From the NCBI RefSeq assembly GCF_014698825.1, contig NZ_JACJTT010000037.1:1-53178 (forward strand): a stretch of DNA of 53,178 nt, read 5' to 3'. Below, one piece after another: positions 15,534-21,751 of the stretch; within the stretch, counting starts at the first letter, position 1, and the number at the start of each line of letters is the position of its first letter. The stretch comes from Richelia sinica FACHB-800 (GTDB lineage Bacteria > Cyanobacteriota > Cyanobacteriia > Cyanobacteriales > Nostocaceae). Both the position numbers and the translations under genes were made by a program. A model generated the notes under the pieces. That model saw only the letters and a program-made list of their open reading frames with translations, was not told where the DNA came from and did no database searches.

Positions 15534-15956
15534 ATGTCTGCGGTTGTTCGTCGTTCTTTTGTTGGTTGTCCTGCTCCCTTGGCTGTTGAGGTTTGTGAGT
15601 TGGCGCGTTCGTTCCCCGGTCTTGGGGTTGTGGCTGTGCGTCCTTCTGCTCGGTCGTTCTCTGGTTGGGTGTGCGTTTGCTCGTTTGCGTCTGAGTCGGT
15701 GGCGCGGGCTTTTGGTTGTGCTGCGGTGGCTCGGTTCTTTGGGGCTGGGGCGTTTGTGGTGGTGCGCCGGTTTTGTCGGCGGTTTCGGGTGTCTGTGCCG
15801 TGTTTGTCTCCTGGTTCGTTGGTGCTGGCGTTGCGGCCTCGGTCGGTGAGGGTTGGCCGGTTTCGTGTGCGGGTTCCTGGGCGTGGGGCTGCGGCAGTGG
15901 CGTTGGCTACTGAGTTGGCCTGCTCGTTGGCGTTGGTGGTGGGTGGTGGCTGCTGA
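15534..15956 (+). CDS. Adenine-depleted gene, unknown function
   Basis: 140 residues made almost only of V, A, R, S, G, F, L, C and P; there is no K, N, I, Q, D, H or Y. The coding strand is strongly G/T-rich with hardly any A, unlike its neighbours. A clean terminator (GGGGG-CGCGTT-CCCCC-TTTTT) ends 57 bp after the stop, which supports a real rightward transcription unit. Other frames are also open here because A-poor DNA has few stop codons, so the choice of frame rests on length and start. The composition matches the SLOG-like gene at 19553-20092 on the other strand, and the two may share an origin. No domain recognised. Confidence 0.45.
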   Translation: MSAVVRRSFVGCPAPLAVEVCELARSFPGLGVVAVRPSARSFSGWVCVCSFASESVARAFGCAAVARFFGAGAFVVVRRFCRRFRVSVPCLSPGSLVLALRPRSVRVGRFRVRVPGRGAAAVALATELACSLALVVGGGC

Positions 15957-15997
15957 GTCGGCCGTCAGCTGCTCAGTTGTCGCTGTTCTAGTCGTTT

Positions 15998-16018
15998 GGG
16001 GGCGCGTTCCCCCTTTTT
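15998..16018 (+). terminator. Rho-independent terminator after the adenine-poor gene
   Basis: GGGGG (15998-16002), six-base loop CGCGTT, CCCCC (16009-16013), then TTTTT. A strong GC stem directly followed by T residues. Confidence 0.85.
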
Positions 16019-16054
16019 ATGGAGTAAGGATTAATGAGCGATCGCAGTATGGAG

Positions 16055-16183
16055 AAGCCAAAAATGCACTTTCCCTGAGCCAGCCCTTGTAACCAGACAC
16101 AGCAAAAAAAAGAAACTGCTGCCCAAACGCGGCTGTTACTCACATTGCTGGCCTGGTTACAAGCCTATGTGCATTTTTGGCTT
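16055..16183. repeat. 129-bp inverted repeat with two nested perfect arms
   Basis: AAGCCAAAAATGCAC (16055-16069) pairs with 16169-16183, and TTGTAACCAG (16087-16096) pairs with CTGGTTACAA (16153-16162). The 17-nt and 6-nt gaps between the arms form an asymmetric internal loop. The apical part holds smaller stems (CAGC/GCTG). It contains no gene. It could be a MITE, a structured RNA or a transfer-origin hairpin. A HIP1 site lies just before it. Confidence 0.65.
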
Positions 16184-16249
16184 TAAGAAAGAATCTGTTA
16201 ACACCGCAGTCGGTTTTTTTGGGTGTAGTTGTGTTGAGGTTTATGAGTT

Positions 16250-16275
16250 ATTTTAGCGTGTCGTCATGCTATAAT
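16250..16275 (+). promoter_or_regulatory. Palindromic promoter/operator copy P1
   Basis: First of five copies of a 26-bp element with consensus arms ATTATAGC(A/G) and TGCTATAAT around TGTCGTCT. This copy has two mismatches in or near the arms but keeps the extended -10 TGCTATAAT reading rightward, 24 bp before the start of the AlkB-like gene. Confidence 0.7.
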
Positions 16276-16299
16276 AGTTGTATAAAATTATAGATATAA

Positions 16300-16806
16300 A
16301 TGAAATTTTTTATGTTAGTTAAGAAAGGATTTGTTGATAAAAATAAAATTTGGACTTGGGTTAAAACCTGGGAAGATAAGTTAGTAAATGAAACTTGGAA
16401 TGGCAAAGAGAATATTAGTGGTAGAAAGTGTTTATGGTTTGGTGTTGGTGTAAATTTAGGTGTTAAAAGTAAGGTTTTTGAAGGAATGGCAATTGATGAT
16501 GGTTTGAGAAAAAGATGTAATCAGTTGTGGTGCGGTGACGACTGGAACAGCATTTTATTGTATAAATATCAGGCTGGATGCTCCCTCAAAAACCATATTG
16601 ATAGAGAAATATTTCATAATAAAGTTATTGTTGTCAACATTAGCCAAGATAGCTTATTTGGTGGTAATATTGAATTTTATTACGACGGTAATATTTATAA
16701 ATTAAGTAATGGAGAAGTGATTGAATTTAACAATAAAGTTATTCATGGTGTGAGAAAAGTAAACCATGAAAGATGGAGTTTATCTATCAGAAAAGTTTTA
16801 GTTTAA
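16300..16806 (+). CDS. AlkB-like 2-oxoglutarate/Fe(II) dioxygenase
   Basis: 168 residues. The metal triad is visible as H99-x-D101 (KNHIDRE) and H149 (VIHGV), with an Arg for 2-oxoglutarate at about 158-164 (RWSLSIRK) and the typical strand order LLYKYQAGC ... VIEFNNKVIHGVRKV. Members of this fold repair alkylated DNA/RNA or hydroxylate other substrates. The protein is basic and Asn/Lys-rich, with low GC codon use unlike the GC-rich genes on each side, a sign of separate origin. It is driven by palindrome copy P1. In a plasmid entry region it could protect or modify DNA; this is inference. The family call is firm at superfamily level only. Confidence 0.75.
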   Translation: MKFFMLVKKGFVDKNKIWTWVKTWEDKLVNETWNGKENISGRKCLWFGVGVNLGVKSKVFEGMAIDDGLRKRCNQLWCGDDWNSILLYKYQAGCSLKNHIDREIFHNKVIVVNISQDSLFGGNIEFYYDGNIYKLSNGEVIEFNNKVIHGVRKVNHERWSLSIRKVLV

Positions 16807-16846
16807 AACTGGAGTTTAGACTAAAACAGGCGATTGCGAAATAGAT

Positions 16847-17080
16847 TTATGAATCCACCAACCTACGTGCTGTATTTAGCCGTTGGCCAATGCTGTCAAG
16901 TTGAGATTTAATTTTTCGGTCTGTTTCTGGTGTTGCGTCCTCGATTGTTGCCATGTAAGTCAGGAGTTCTTGCAACTGGGCGGCTGCTTCCTGAGAGTGA
17001 GTCCAAATCTGTGAATAATCCCACCTTGGATCAGGTAAGGGGTAATCAGCGTTAATTAATTCACTCAGTTCCTCGTTCAT
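16847..17080 (-). CDS. Small acidic helical protein, unknown
   Basis: 77 residues, acidic and helical (EAAAQLQELLTYMATIEDATPETDRKIKSQL split over two helices). The ATG at 17080 overlaps the TGA of an 18-codon upstream reading frame (ATGA), so translation may be coupled to that leader peptide. It belongs to the cluster of genes with GGTATCCGACC leaders. No family recognised. Confidence 0.5.
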   Translation of the reverse strand: MNEELSELINADYPLPDPRWDYSQIWTHSQEAAAQLQELLTYMATIEDATPETDRKIKSQLDSIGQRLNTARRLVDS

Positions 17081-17133
17081 AATTTCGTTCTGTTTGCTAT
17101 CATTAAATTGCCTATTGGCAATCGGGGAAACAT
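17077..17133 (-). CDS. Possible 18-residue leader peptide
   Basis: MFPRLPIGNLMIANRTKL followed by TGA that overlaps the next ATG. It is preceded by AGGTATCCGACC, the same leader found before three neighbouring genes. The arms AATCGGGGA/TCCCCGATT (17120-17128 and 17149-17157) form a hairpin on the mRNA that encloses the Shine-Dalgarno and start codon. The size makes it uncertain; the shared leader and stop-start overlap are the support. Confidence 0.4.
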   Translation of the reverse strand: MFPRLPIGNLMIANRTKL

Positions 17134-17136
17134 CTT

Positions 17137-17149
17137 TGGTCGGATACCT
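17137..17149 (-). promoter_or_regulatory. Shared start-site leader, copy with hairpin
   Basis: TGGTCGGATACCT on the + strand, read as AGGTATCCGACCA on the mRNA, here 3 nt before the ATG of the leader peptide. The AGG serves as Shine-Dalgarno. It sits within the hairpin arms at 17120-17128 and 17149-17157. Confidence 0.6.
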
Positions 17150-17196
17150 CCCCGATTAAACCCTCTCTTAATGGCTGTGGGCTGGCGGCCAGTAAA

Positions 17197-17910
17197 CTAC
17201 CAAGTCAAAATCTCTGGCTCTGGGTCAGGGTCAAATTGCCATGTCTCTTTCAATGCTGCTTCCTTACGTTCGAGCCAGCAATATTCATATTGGCGTAAAG
17301 TTTCGCAGCCCAGGTACTTCCACGCTGCAAATATATGCTTATCTGGAATTTGTCCCTGTGCAGTTGAGTGAATCATCAGGTATTTGCTAGCAACTGCATC
17401 CTGATTAAAAGCTTTCTCTAATCCTGAATAGGCGTGGCAAGTACAAGTTACTTCGTATCTGCACAATTTAAGCTCGTAAAATTCGCCTGTGTTTCCTCTG
17501 GCGATCAAATCATCCCAGTTATCGCCCGGCTGTAATTTGTAGGGGTCAGCTTTCTGCCAAGAGCGATTAACTAAAACTTCTACAAAATCAGCTTTAGAAA
17601 CAAAGCGTGATAAGCCTCTGATTTTTTTTACTGTAGTATGAGGAGCGGGGGTTTTATATTCTCTAATAATTTTATTGGATATGTGAACATAAACAAAATG
17701 CTGATATACATCAATGGTTGCGTAATCTATACCTTGTTTGATTTCTTCTGCTGTCCATCCCCATTTTTGTAATAGAGATTTTGTATTTTCTAATGAGTAA
17801 ATATGTCTTAAAGCGTAGTCCTCGCTGTTATCTTCGTGCAGCAAGGATTTATGAAAATTAGAATAGTTGTAGTTGGATTTGATGTGAGCCTTAGCAGAAA
17901 AGCGTGTCAT
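17197..17910 (-). CDS. 237-residue protein with CxCH motif, unknown
   Basis: The N-terminal half is mixed and charged. The C-terminal half has CRYEVTCTCHAYSGL (about 163-177), which resembles the start of a SWIM-type zinc finger (CxC ... CxH), but the second Cys-x-His is not evident. Mapping to a family is not possible by eye. The start is fixed by the shared leader AGGTATCCGACC-A-ATG, identical to that of ardA and of the 66-residue gene. Palindrome copy P2 lies 37-62 bp upstream, with TTGATT and TATAAT 17 bp apart as a plausible sigma-70-type promoter. It is a member of the anti-restriction cluster. Confidence 0.65.
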   Translation of the reverse strand: MTRFSAKAHIKSNYNYSNFHKSLLHEDNSEDYALRHIYSLENTKSLLQKWGWTAEEIKQGIDYATIDVYQHFVYVHISNKIIREYKTPAPHTTVKKIRGLSRFVSKADFVEVLVNRSWQKADPYKLQPGDNWDDLIARGNTGEFYELKLCRYEVTCTCHAYSGLEKAFNQDAVASKYLMIHSTAQGQIPDKHIFAAWKYLGCETLRQYEYCWLERKEAALKETWQFDPDPEPEILTW

Positions 17911-17972
17911 TGGTCGGATACCTTTTTCTAAGGATTGAATATAGCCATTATAGCATGTCGTCTTGCTATAAT
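17911..17972 (-). promoter_or_regulatory. Promoter/operator P2 plus shared leader
   Basis: The 26-bp palindrome is at 17947-17972 (arms ATTATAGCA and TGCTATAAT, centre TGTCGTCT). On the minus strand TTGATT and TATAAT are 17 bp apart with TG extended -10. The 13-bp leader TGGTCGGATACCT is at 17911-17923 and abuts the start codon. Between them is an AT-rich untranslated region. Confidence 0.75.
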
Positions 17973-18071
17973 CAAGATTTTTATTTAATTAATAGAGAAA
18001 GATAAAGTTATAGTTCTTTATCTTTCTGTCCGAGTGGATGAGAAGCTGCTACCTGGACGCTTAACTTTTAA

Positions 18072-18872
18072 TTAGCCGTAATATTCACGAAAAACATAAA
18101 CTCCATATGGTTTAGCTCTTACTGAATCGTAACCTTGTATAAATAGCTCATGAGCGACAGAATCCCAGTTAATATGAAAAGACCAAAATTTAAACTTTTC
18201 CTCAAATTCTTTCCAATTAAATATTTCTTCAATTTCATCAGATTTTAAAACAAAATCTGTCTCTGAATCCCAATGTCCGCAGTAGTAACTGCCAAATTCC
18301 TCTGCTAATTTTTCAATATCTGGATCATTAATCACATCTTTTGCATAGTTTAACCATGCTGCCATTGCATCAGCATCATCAGCAAAATATAGCACTTGGG
18401 CTAATTTACTGAGATATTGCAGATTTTCATATTCACGCAAGGAGAAGCCATGAAAATTCTCATAATCATGTATCGCCCATTCCTCGCAAGCTTCGTAATC
18501 AGTGGTAGGTGACCAAGACAACATCCATTTAATATCGTCTTCTATATCTTCCGGTTCTTGGGTGGCATCAATCCAAATCCCGTGTAAATGCCCGTTATTG
18601 TAAGCTGACAAGCAAGCCACATAAATCTTAGGTGTATTTTCGTCTGTACATTCTCTTTCGTGGCGTGGGAATGGTAGACGGCTTTTTAAACTGCTGACGA
18701 TAGGGAAACCCAAAGTAGGGAAGGTCACCCCCACTAAATTAACAGCTAATTCTAAAGCCTGATAATCAATTGTTTTTTCAGCAGGAATTAAAATTTTACC
18801 TACCTGTTGCACGTTGTAAAGCTGTTCAGCTACAGCTAAAGCTTCTGCTTCTGAATTGAATATTAATTGCAT
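18072..18872 (-). CDS. ardA: ArdA antirestriction protein with N-terminal extension
   Basis: 266 residues. From about residue 82 the sequence KIYVACLSAYNNGHLHGIWI opens a clear ArdA domain; ENFHGFSLREYENLQYLSKL and the acidic helices that follow continue it. ArdA proteins mimic B-form DNA and block type I restriction enzymes, protecting incoming plasmid DNA; the strong Asp/Glu content fits. Typical ArdA is about 165 residues; the first ~80 residues here (MQLIFNSEAEALAVAEQLYN...) are an extra domain that I do not recognise. The gene starts with the shared AGGTATCCGACC leader, and follows the 66-residue gene by 78 bp on the same strand. The insertion of a TTCTTAGAGGAAA copy (18891-18903) lies in that gap. 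Confidence 0.9.
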   Translation of the reverse strand: MQLIFNSEAEALAVAEQLYNVQQVGKILIPAEKTIDYQALELAVNLVGVTFPTLGFPIVSSLKSRLPFPRHERECTDENTPKIYVACLSAYNNGHLHGIWIDATQEPEDIEDDIKWMLSWSPTTDYEACEEWAIHDYENFHGFSLREYENLQYLSKLAQVLYFADDADAMAAWLNYAKDVINDPDIEKLAEEFGSYYCGHWDSETDFVLKSDEIEEIFNWKEFEEKFKFWSFHINWDSVAHELFIQGYDSVRAKPYGVYVFREYYG

Positions 18873-18885
18873 TGGTCGGATACCT
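18873..18885 (-). promoter_or_regulatory. Shared start-site leader before ardA
   Basis: TGGTCGGATACCT directly next to the ardA start codon, identical to the copies before the 237- and 66-residue genes. No palindrome copy is present in the 78-bp gap, so ardA is probably transcribed from P3 upstream of the 66-residue gene. Confidence 0.7.
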
Positions 18886-18950
18886 TAAAATTCTTAGAGG
18901 AAATGAAGCGAGAGAGCGATCGCTGGATATGTGCGATCGCTTTTGGCTAT

Positions 18951-19151
18951 TTAGAAAGGAATGACGAAACGCTCAAAGTAAACTTGCAAATCTGAAGGAT
19001 TTAAAAGAACTTCTTTTCCTTTAGAATCTGCACAAACAATTCTTAAATATCTTTTCCCATCAATTAATTCACACTTCCCGCCAACAATTTCTACATAGTC
19101 GTTGAGGCTGGGAATAAAAATAACAGCAGGTGTAGTTTTATCAGGTGTCAT
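18951..19151 (-). CDS. 66-residue protein upstream of ardA, unknown
   Basis: Small beta-rich protein (AVIFIPSLNDYVEIVGGKCELIDGKRYLRIVC divided by short turns) with no known motif. It has the shared leader at its start codon and palindrome P3 28 bp upstream, and is followed by ardA on the same strand. The conserved expression signals make it a real gene despite its size. By position it is a candidate anti-defence or transfer-entry protein. Confidence 0.6.
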   Translation of the reverse strand: MTPDKTTPAVIFIPSLNDYVEIVGGKCELIDGKRYLRIVCADSKGKEVLLNPSDLQVYFERFVIPF

Positions 19152-19205
19152 TGGTCGGATACCTTTGTATTACTCATTCATTATAGCAAGACGACACGCT
19201 ATAAT
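19152..19205. promoter_or_regulatory. Promoter/operator P3 plus shared leader
   Basis: Leader TGGTCGGATACCT at 19152-19164 next to the start of the 66-residue gene, and the 26-bp palindrome at 19180-19205 in the opposite orientation to P2, so that TTGCTATAAT reads leftward. The right side has CGCTATAAT reading rightward and could serve the RHH gene at 19324. Confidence 0.75.
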
Positions 19206-19323
19206 AAAGCAACCTGAGTTTCGAGATAAGCTGAAACCCTTAATATTTTGTAGGCTGAAAAGCCTATTCTCTCGTTAAGTAGGTTCAAAAATACCCTTAA
19301 CCCGAACTGAGGTGAAAGCAACT

Positions 19324-19785
19324 ATGTGTAAAACTATGCCAGGAACTTTAAATAGTGGCCGTCGGGGGGGTAACCCGAATTTGAAAACCCATCAATATAT
19401 ATCTAAAGGTGGAGAGCCTTTGGCCGAAAAGCTGACGTTGAGGGTTACCTCTTCAATGATGAAAAATTTGAAAGATTTGGGGAAAAATTACCTTGATTTT
19501 GTGCGCGAGGCGATCGCTGAAAAGATAGAGCGGCATCAGGCCGCCGAACTGACTAGAACAGAGACAACTGAACTGATGACGACTGACCAACCACAGCAGC
19601 ACACCCAAACCAACCAGGAAGTCCAGCCAGTGGGAACAGACCCCACGCTGCCGGAACAGGGAGTGAACCCAGGAAAACGACGCAAGGCAAGCCAGAACCC
19701 AAAGCAAACGCCAGTGAAGCCCAGGAGCCAGACCCGAAGCCGGAAAAGCACCGGGATTGAGAAGACGACGGAACAAGGCCAGTAG
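19324..19785 (+). CDS. Ribbon-helix-helix-like DNA-binding protein with basic tail
   Basis: About 153 residues from the ATG at 19324, with GAGG 11 nt upstream; a GTG at 19312 is an alternative start. The central part EKLTLRVTSSMMKNLKDLGK followed by YLDFVREAIAEKIE fits a ribbon-helix-helix. The C-terminal ~75 residues are a Gln/Thr/Pro then Lys/Arg-rich tail with no fold. The tail is antisense to the end of the SLOG-like gene (19553-20092), so it may exist partly because it must accommodate that gene. RHH proteins of this type act as relaxosome accessories or repressors; it is a candidate binder of the 26-bp palindromes. Confidence 0.6.
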   Translation: MCKTMPGTLNSGRRGGNPNLKTHQYISKGGEPLAEKLTLRVTSSMMKNLKDLGKNYLDFVREAIAEKIERHQAAELTRTETTELMTTDQPQQHTQTNQEVQPVGTDPTLPEQGVNPGKRRKASQNPKQTPVKPRSQTRSRKSTGIEKTTEQGQ

Positions 19786-20092
19786 GACAGGGGGAAGTGG
19801 GGAAGGATACCCACAGGCCACCAGCAGCAGAGACGGCCCGGATACAGGCCGCAGAGCGAGCCGCGAAAGCTCCACGGCCCACGCCCCACTGGCCACTGGA
19901 AACGGCGAACACCTCAGCGGCAGGAAATGCCAAGCGGAAAAACGCATCAACCCCCTTGGCGCAGCCGACGAGAACACGAGAGCCAGAAGGGACGGCCGCC
20001 GCAGCCGCAGACAAAGGAGCAGGCGAACAACCCCAGCGACGGGAACCAGAAAAACCGAAGCAGGAAAACTGGGAAAAAATAGCTGAAAGCAT
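19553..20092 (-). CDS. SLOG/DprA-like Rossmann protein, adenine-depleted gene
   Basis: 179 residues. FSGSRRWG (14-21), VLVGCAKGVDAFFRLA, GRGAFAARSAACIRA and GSGSWASLAFALGSGLPCVVF follow the pattern of the SLOG superfamily (DprA, LOG, TIR-linked SLOG), which binds nucleotides or DNA: a glycine-rich first strand-turn, a G-x-x-x-G-x-D segment and a final A-L/G-L-P-V-x-V strand. The coding strand is nearly free of adenine: one K, one D, one E, no N, H or Y. It is preceded by palindrome P4 27 bp upstream. Its 3' part is antisense to the tail of the RHH gene. SLOG proteins act in DNA uptake and in nucleotide-signalled defence; the exact role here is unknown. Confidence 0.65.
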   Translation of the reverse strand: MLSAIFSQFSCFGFSGSRRWGCSPAPLSAAAAAVPSGSRVLVGCAKGVDAFFRLAFPAAEVFAVSSGQWGVGRGAFAARSAACIRAVSAAGGLWVSFPTSPCPTGLVPSSSQSRCFSGFGSGSWASLAFALGSGLPCVVFLGSLPVPAAWGLFPLAGLPGWFGCAAVVGQSSSVQLSLF

Positions 20093-20119
20093 GGTCTATA
20101 TAAAATAGATTATATCTTC

Positions 20120-20145
20120 ATTATAGCATGTCGTCTTGCTATAAT
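20120..20145. promoter_or_regulatory. Promoter/operator P4
   Basis: A full copy of the 26-bp palindrome (arms ATTATAGCA and TGCTATAAT), 27 bp before the start of the leftward SLOG-like gene. On the minus strand ATTATAG... ends in TGCTATAAT as an extended -10. Confidence 0.75.
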
Positions 20146-20200
20146 GCGGTGTTTTTATCTGCCGGATTGCCCCGGCGCAGCCGGGGCAGGTTCTGTATGT

Positions 20201-20360
20201 GCGGAGCGACTAGAGCACAGTGTAGGGTGTGGCTGGCGGACTGATCTTGCGGAGAATGAGAAATGCTGGCCACCCAACAGCCAGCCACCCCGGAACGAAG
20301 CGGCGGGAGCGGAGCTTCTTTAGCGATGAGATTAAGTGAAAAGCCGTGTAAAGTTTTGTA
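20201..20360. repeat. Direct repeat copy 1 (about 150 bp) with internal inverted repeat
   Basis: A second copy lies at about 20811-20960. Shared blocks include GTGTAGGGTGTGGCTGGCGG, GAGAATGAGAAATGCTGGCC and CAGCCAGCCACCCCGGAACG. Inside each copy GTGGCTGGC pairs with GCCAGCCAC. It is GC-richer than the surroundings. A separate hairpin GCCCCGG/CCGGGGC lies just before it (about 20169-20187). Confidence 0.8.
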
Positions 20361-20370
20361 AAAATAGCCC

Positions 20371-20396
20371 ATTATAGCATGTCGTCTTGCTATAAT
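20371..20396. promoter_or_regulatory. Promoter/operator P5
   Basis: Fifth copy of the 26-bp palindrome, identical to P2 and P4, 24 bp before a possible GTG start at 20420. No confirmed gene follows, so either a small gene is missed or the gene it served has decayed. Confidence 0.75.
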
Positions 20397-20419
20397 GGAA
20401 TAGTGGAAAGTTAAACAAC

Positions 20420-20686
20420 GTGAAGCCGGTGGGCAAAGAACCCGAACGCGGGCGAGGGGGAAACGACAGGCAGCTAGGAAAACCAACCACCGGGAACTGT
20501 AGCCCGCGACAGGAACCGCCAGGCCGGAGAACCAGTTTTTTAAGACACTCTGGCCGCCAACCAACCCACCTGCTTAAACAACGCAGAGATACCTTTACCT
20601 CTCCTTTCTCTTTCTCTGATTCTTCTCCCCGCGAAAAAAGCAGCCCAAGATTTATGTCCAGCATCGGAGCGAAGCGGAGATGCTAA
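20420..20686 (+). other. GC-rich stretch with uncertain ORFs on both strands
   Basis: The + strand has an 88-codon frame from GTG (Arg/Pro/Ser-rich, no domain) behind P5; the minus strand is adenine-poor, as in the SLOG-like gene, and is open in several frames. No frame shows a recognisable protein, so I do not call a gene. It may be the decayed relative of an adenine-poor gene. Confidence 0.3.
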
Positions 20687-20810
20687 GATCAGAAATCGCT
20701 GCTTTTTTCGCACCGCTTTTTGGCTGCTTCTTCCAGGATTTCACCACTTCACCAAGAATATGGAGAAGCAGACAAAAAGCATAAAAATGCGTAGCAACAT
20801 TGTTTCCAGT

Positions 20811-20960
20811 GGAGTGACCAGAGTGTAGTGTAGGGTGTGGCTGGCGGCCTGACTTGTGGAGAATGAGAAATGCTGGCCACCCAGCAGCCAGCCACCCCGG
20901 AACGAAGCGCCGGGAGCGGAACGTTTTTGAGCATACGATTAAGTGAGAAATTTTGTACAA
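20811..20960. repeat. Direct repeat copy 2 (about 150 bp)
   Basis: Second copy of the repeat at 20201-20360, with scattered substitutions and a few small indels; the AAGTGA...TTTTGTA stretch at its 3' end is also shared. The region between and around the copies (20397-21024) has no credible gene. A small hairpin GCATC...GATGC lies at about 20661-20683. Confidence 0.8.
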
Positions 20961-21024
20961 ATTTCTCTTAGCGATCGCTGTTAATCTTCAAGAAATTATC
21001 CTCTCTTGAAAATTACCTTGAAGC

Positions 21025-21143
21025 TTAAGCCGGGTGAAGCCTGGCGCACCTAAAACTTATCTAATAAATTTGCTGATGTAGAAAGCGATCGCTCCTCTCA
21101 AAAGTTAAGCCGGGTGAAGCCGGGCGCACCTAAAACTTATCTA
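21025..21143. repeat. Pair of 39-bp direct repeats with hairpin-forming cores
   Basis: Copies at 21025-21063 and 21105-21143 start TTAAGCCGGGTGAAGCC and end CTAAAACTTATCTA, with a single mismatch. The core GCCGGG-TGAAG-CC(T/G)GGC can fold. The second copy contains the stop codon of the leftward nuclease gene, so it may act as its terminator or processing site. Confidence 0.8.
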
Positions 21144-21688
21144 TTGCTCCTATCTTTTCGATAATCCCAAGGCTTTTGAAAATCTCCTGACCATACACCT
21201 AGCTTTTGAGATTGGGCATATTTTTGAGCATCAGTCACAGCTTCCCAATTTCGACAATCATTTTTGTATTGTTCATAAGGATAGGCGTGTCCGCTTACTA
21301 CCATTAGACTTTGAACTAATTCAGTTCCCCGTTCCGTATCAATCCACACTTCTGCTACTGTGCGTCCATAGCGATCGCTGGTGATAATATCTAGTCCCAC
21401 TTTTCCCTTGCTAGATGAGATTAGCGATCGCAGATAATCCCGTGATTCTTTCCCTTTTGGTTGCTTTAATTCTGGTGCATCAATACAGGCAAAACGAACT
21501 TTTAATTTTTCACCATTACGAGAAACATTAATAGTATCTCCATCGTAAGGTTGACTATCAACCATCCAATCAATAGAAGAAATTTTTTCATTTTTACCAG
21601 ACACTTCTGATTGTCTGGTGGAGTTGTTTACCATACAAGATTGAAGCAAAAAAGCAATAATAAAAAGTAAAATTTTTGTCGTATTCAT
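21137..21688 (-). CDS. Secreted thermonuclease-family (SNase) lipoprotein
   Basis: 183 residues. The N-terminal hydrophobic helix ends in LLQSC (lipobox, Cys 18), so it is probably a lipoprotein. The SNase core is clear: YDGDTINV (48-55), VRFACIDAPELKQPKG (64-79) with the catalytic Arg and Glu, and DRYGRTVAEVW (105-115) with the second Arg. This enzyme cleaves DNA or RNA with calcium. A C-terminal basic stretch follows the OB fold. It could degrade extracellular nucleic acid or take part in processing DNA during transfer. The gene ends in one of two 39-bp repeats. It is divergent from the next exported protein. Confidence 0.92.
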   Translation of the reverse strand: MNTTKILLFIIAFLLQSCMVNNSTRQSEVSGKNEKISSIDWMVDSQPYDGDTINVSRNGEKLKVRFACIDAPELKQPKGKESRDYLRSLISSSKGKVGLDIITSDRYGRTVAEVWIDTERGTELVQSLMVVSGHAYPYEQYKNDCRNWEAVTDAQKYAQSQKLGVWSGDFQKPWDYRKDRSNR

Positions 21689-21751
21689 CTTGTCAAAAAT
21701 AATAAATATAAGACATTATATAAGAGCGATAAGGATATTTCTAGGATTATT

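Noticed and set aside
15534-15956. Diversity-generating retroelement as the cause of adenine loss
   Set aside because: No reverse transcriptase, template repeat or paired variable repeat is visible in the window.
16055-16183. Retron msr-msd
   Set aside because: The nested arms suggest it, but no reverse transcriptase gene follows.
19453-19977. Alternative leftward frames of 117-174 codons at the SLOG locus
   Set aside because: Open because the strand lacks A and therefore stop codons; only the 179-residue frame has recognisable motifs.
20139-20960. Leftward frames of 100-140 codons over the direct repeats
   Set aside because: They share peptides only because they read the same DNA repeat; no domain or expression signals.
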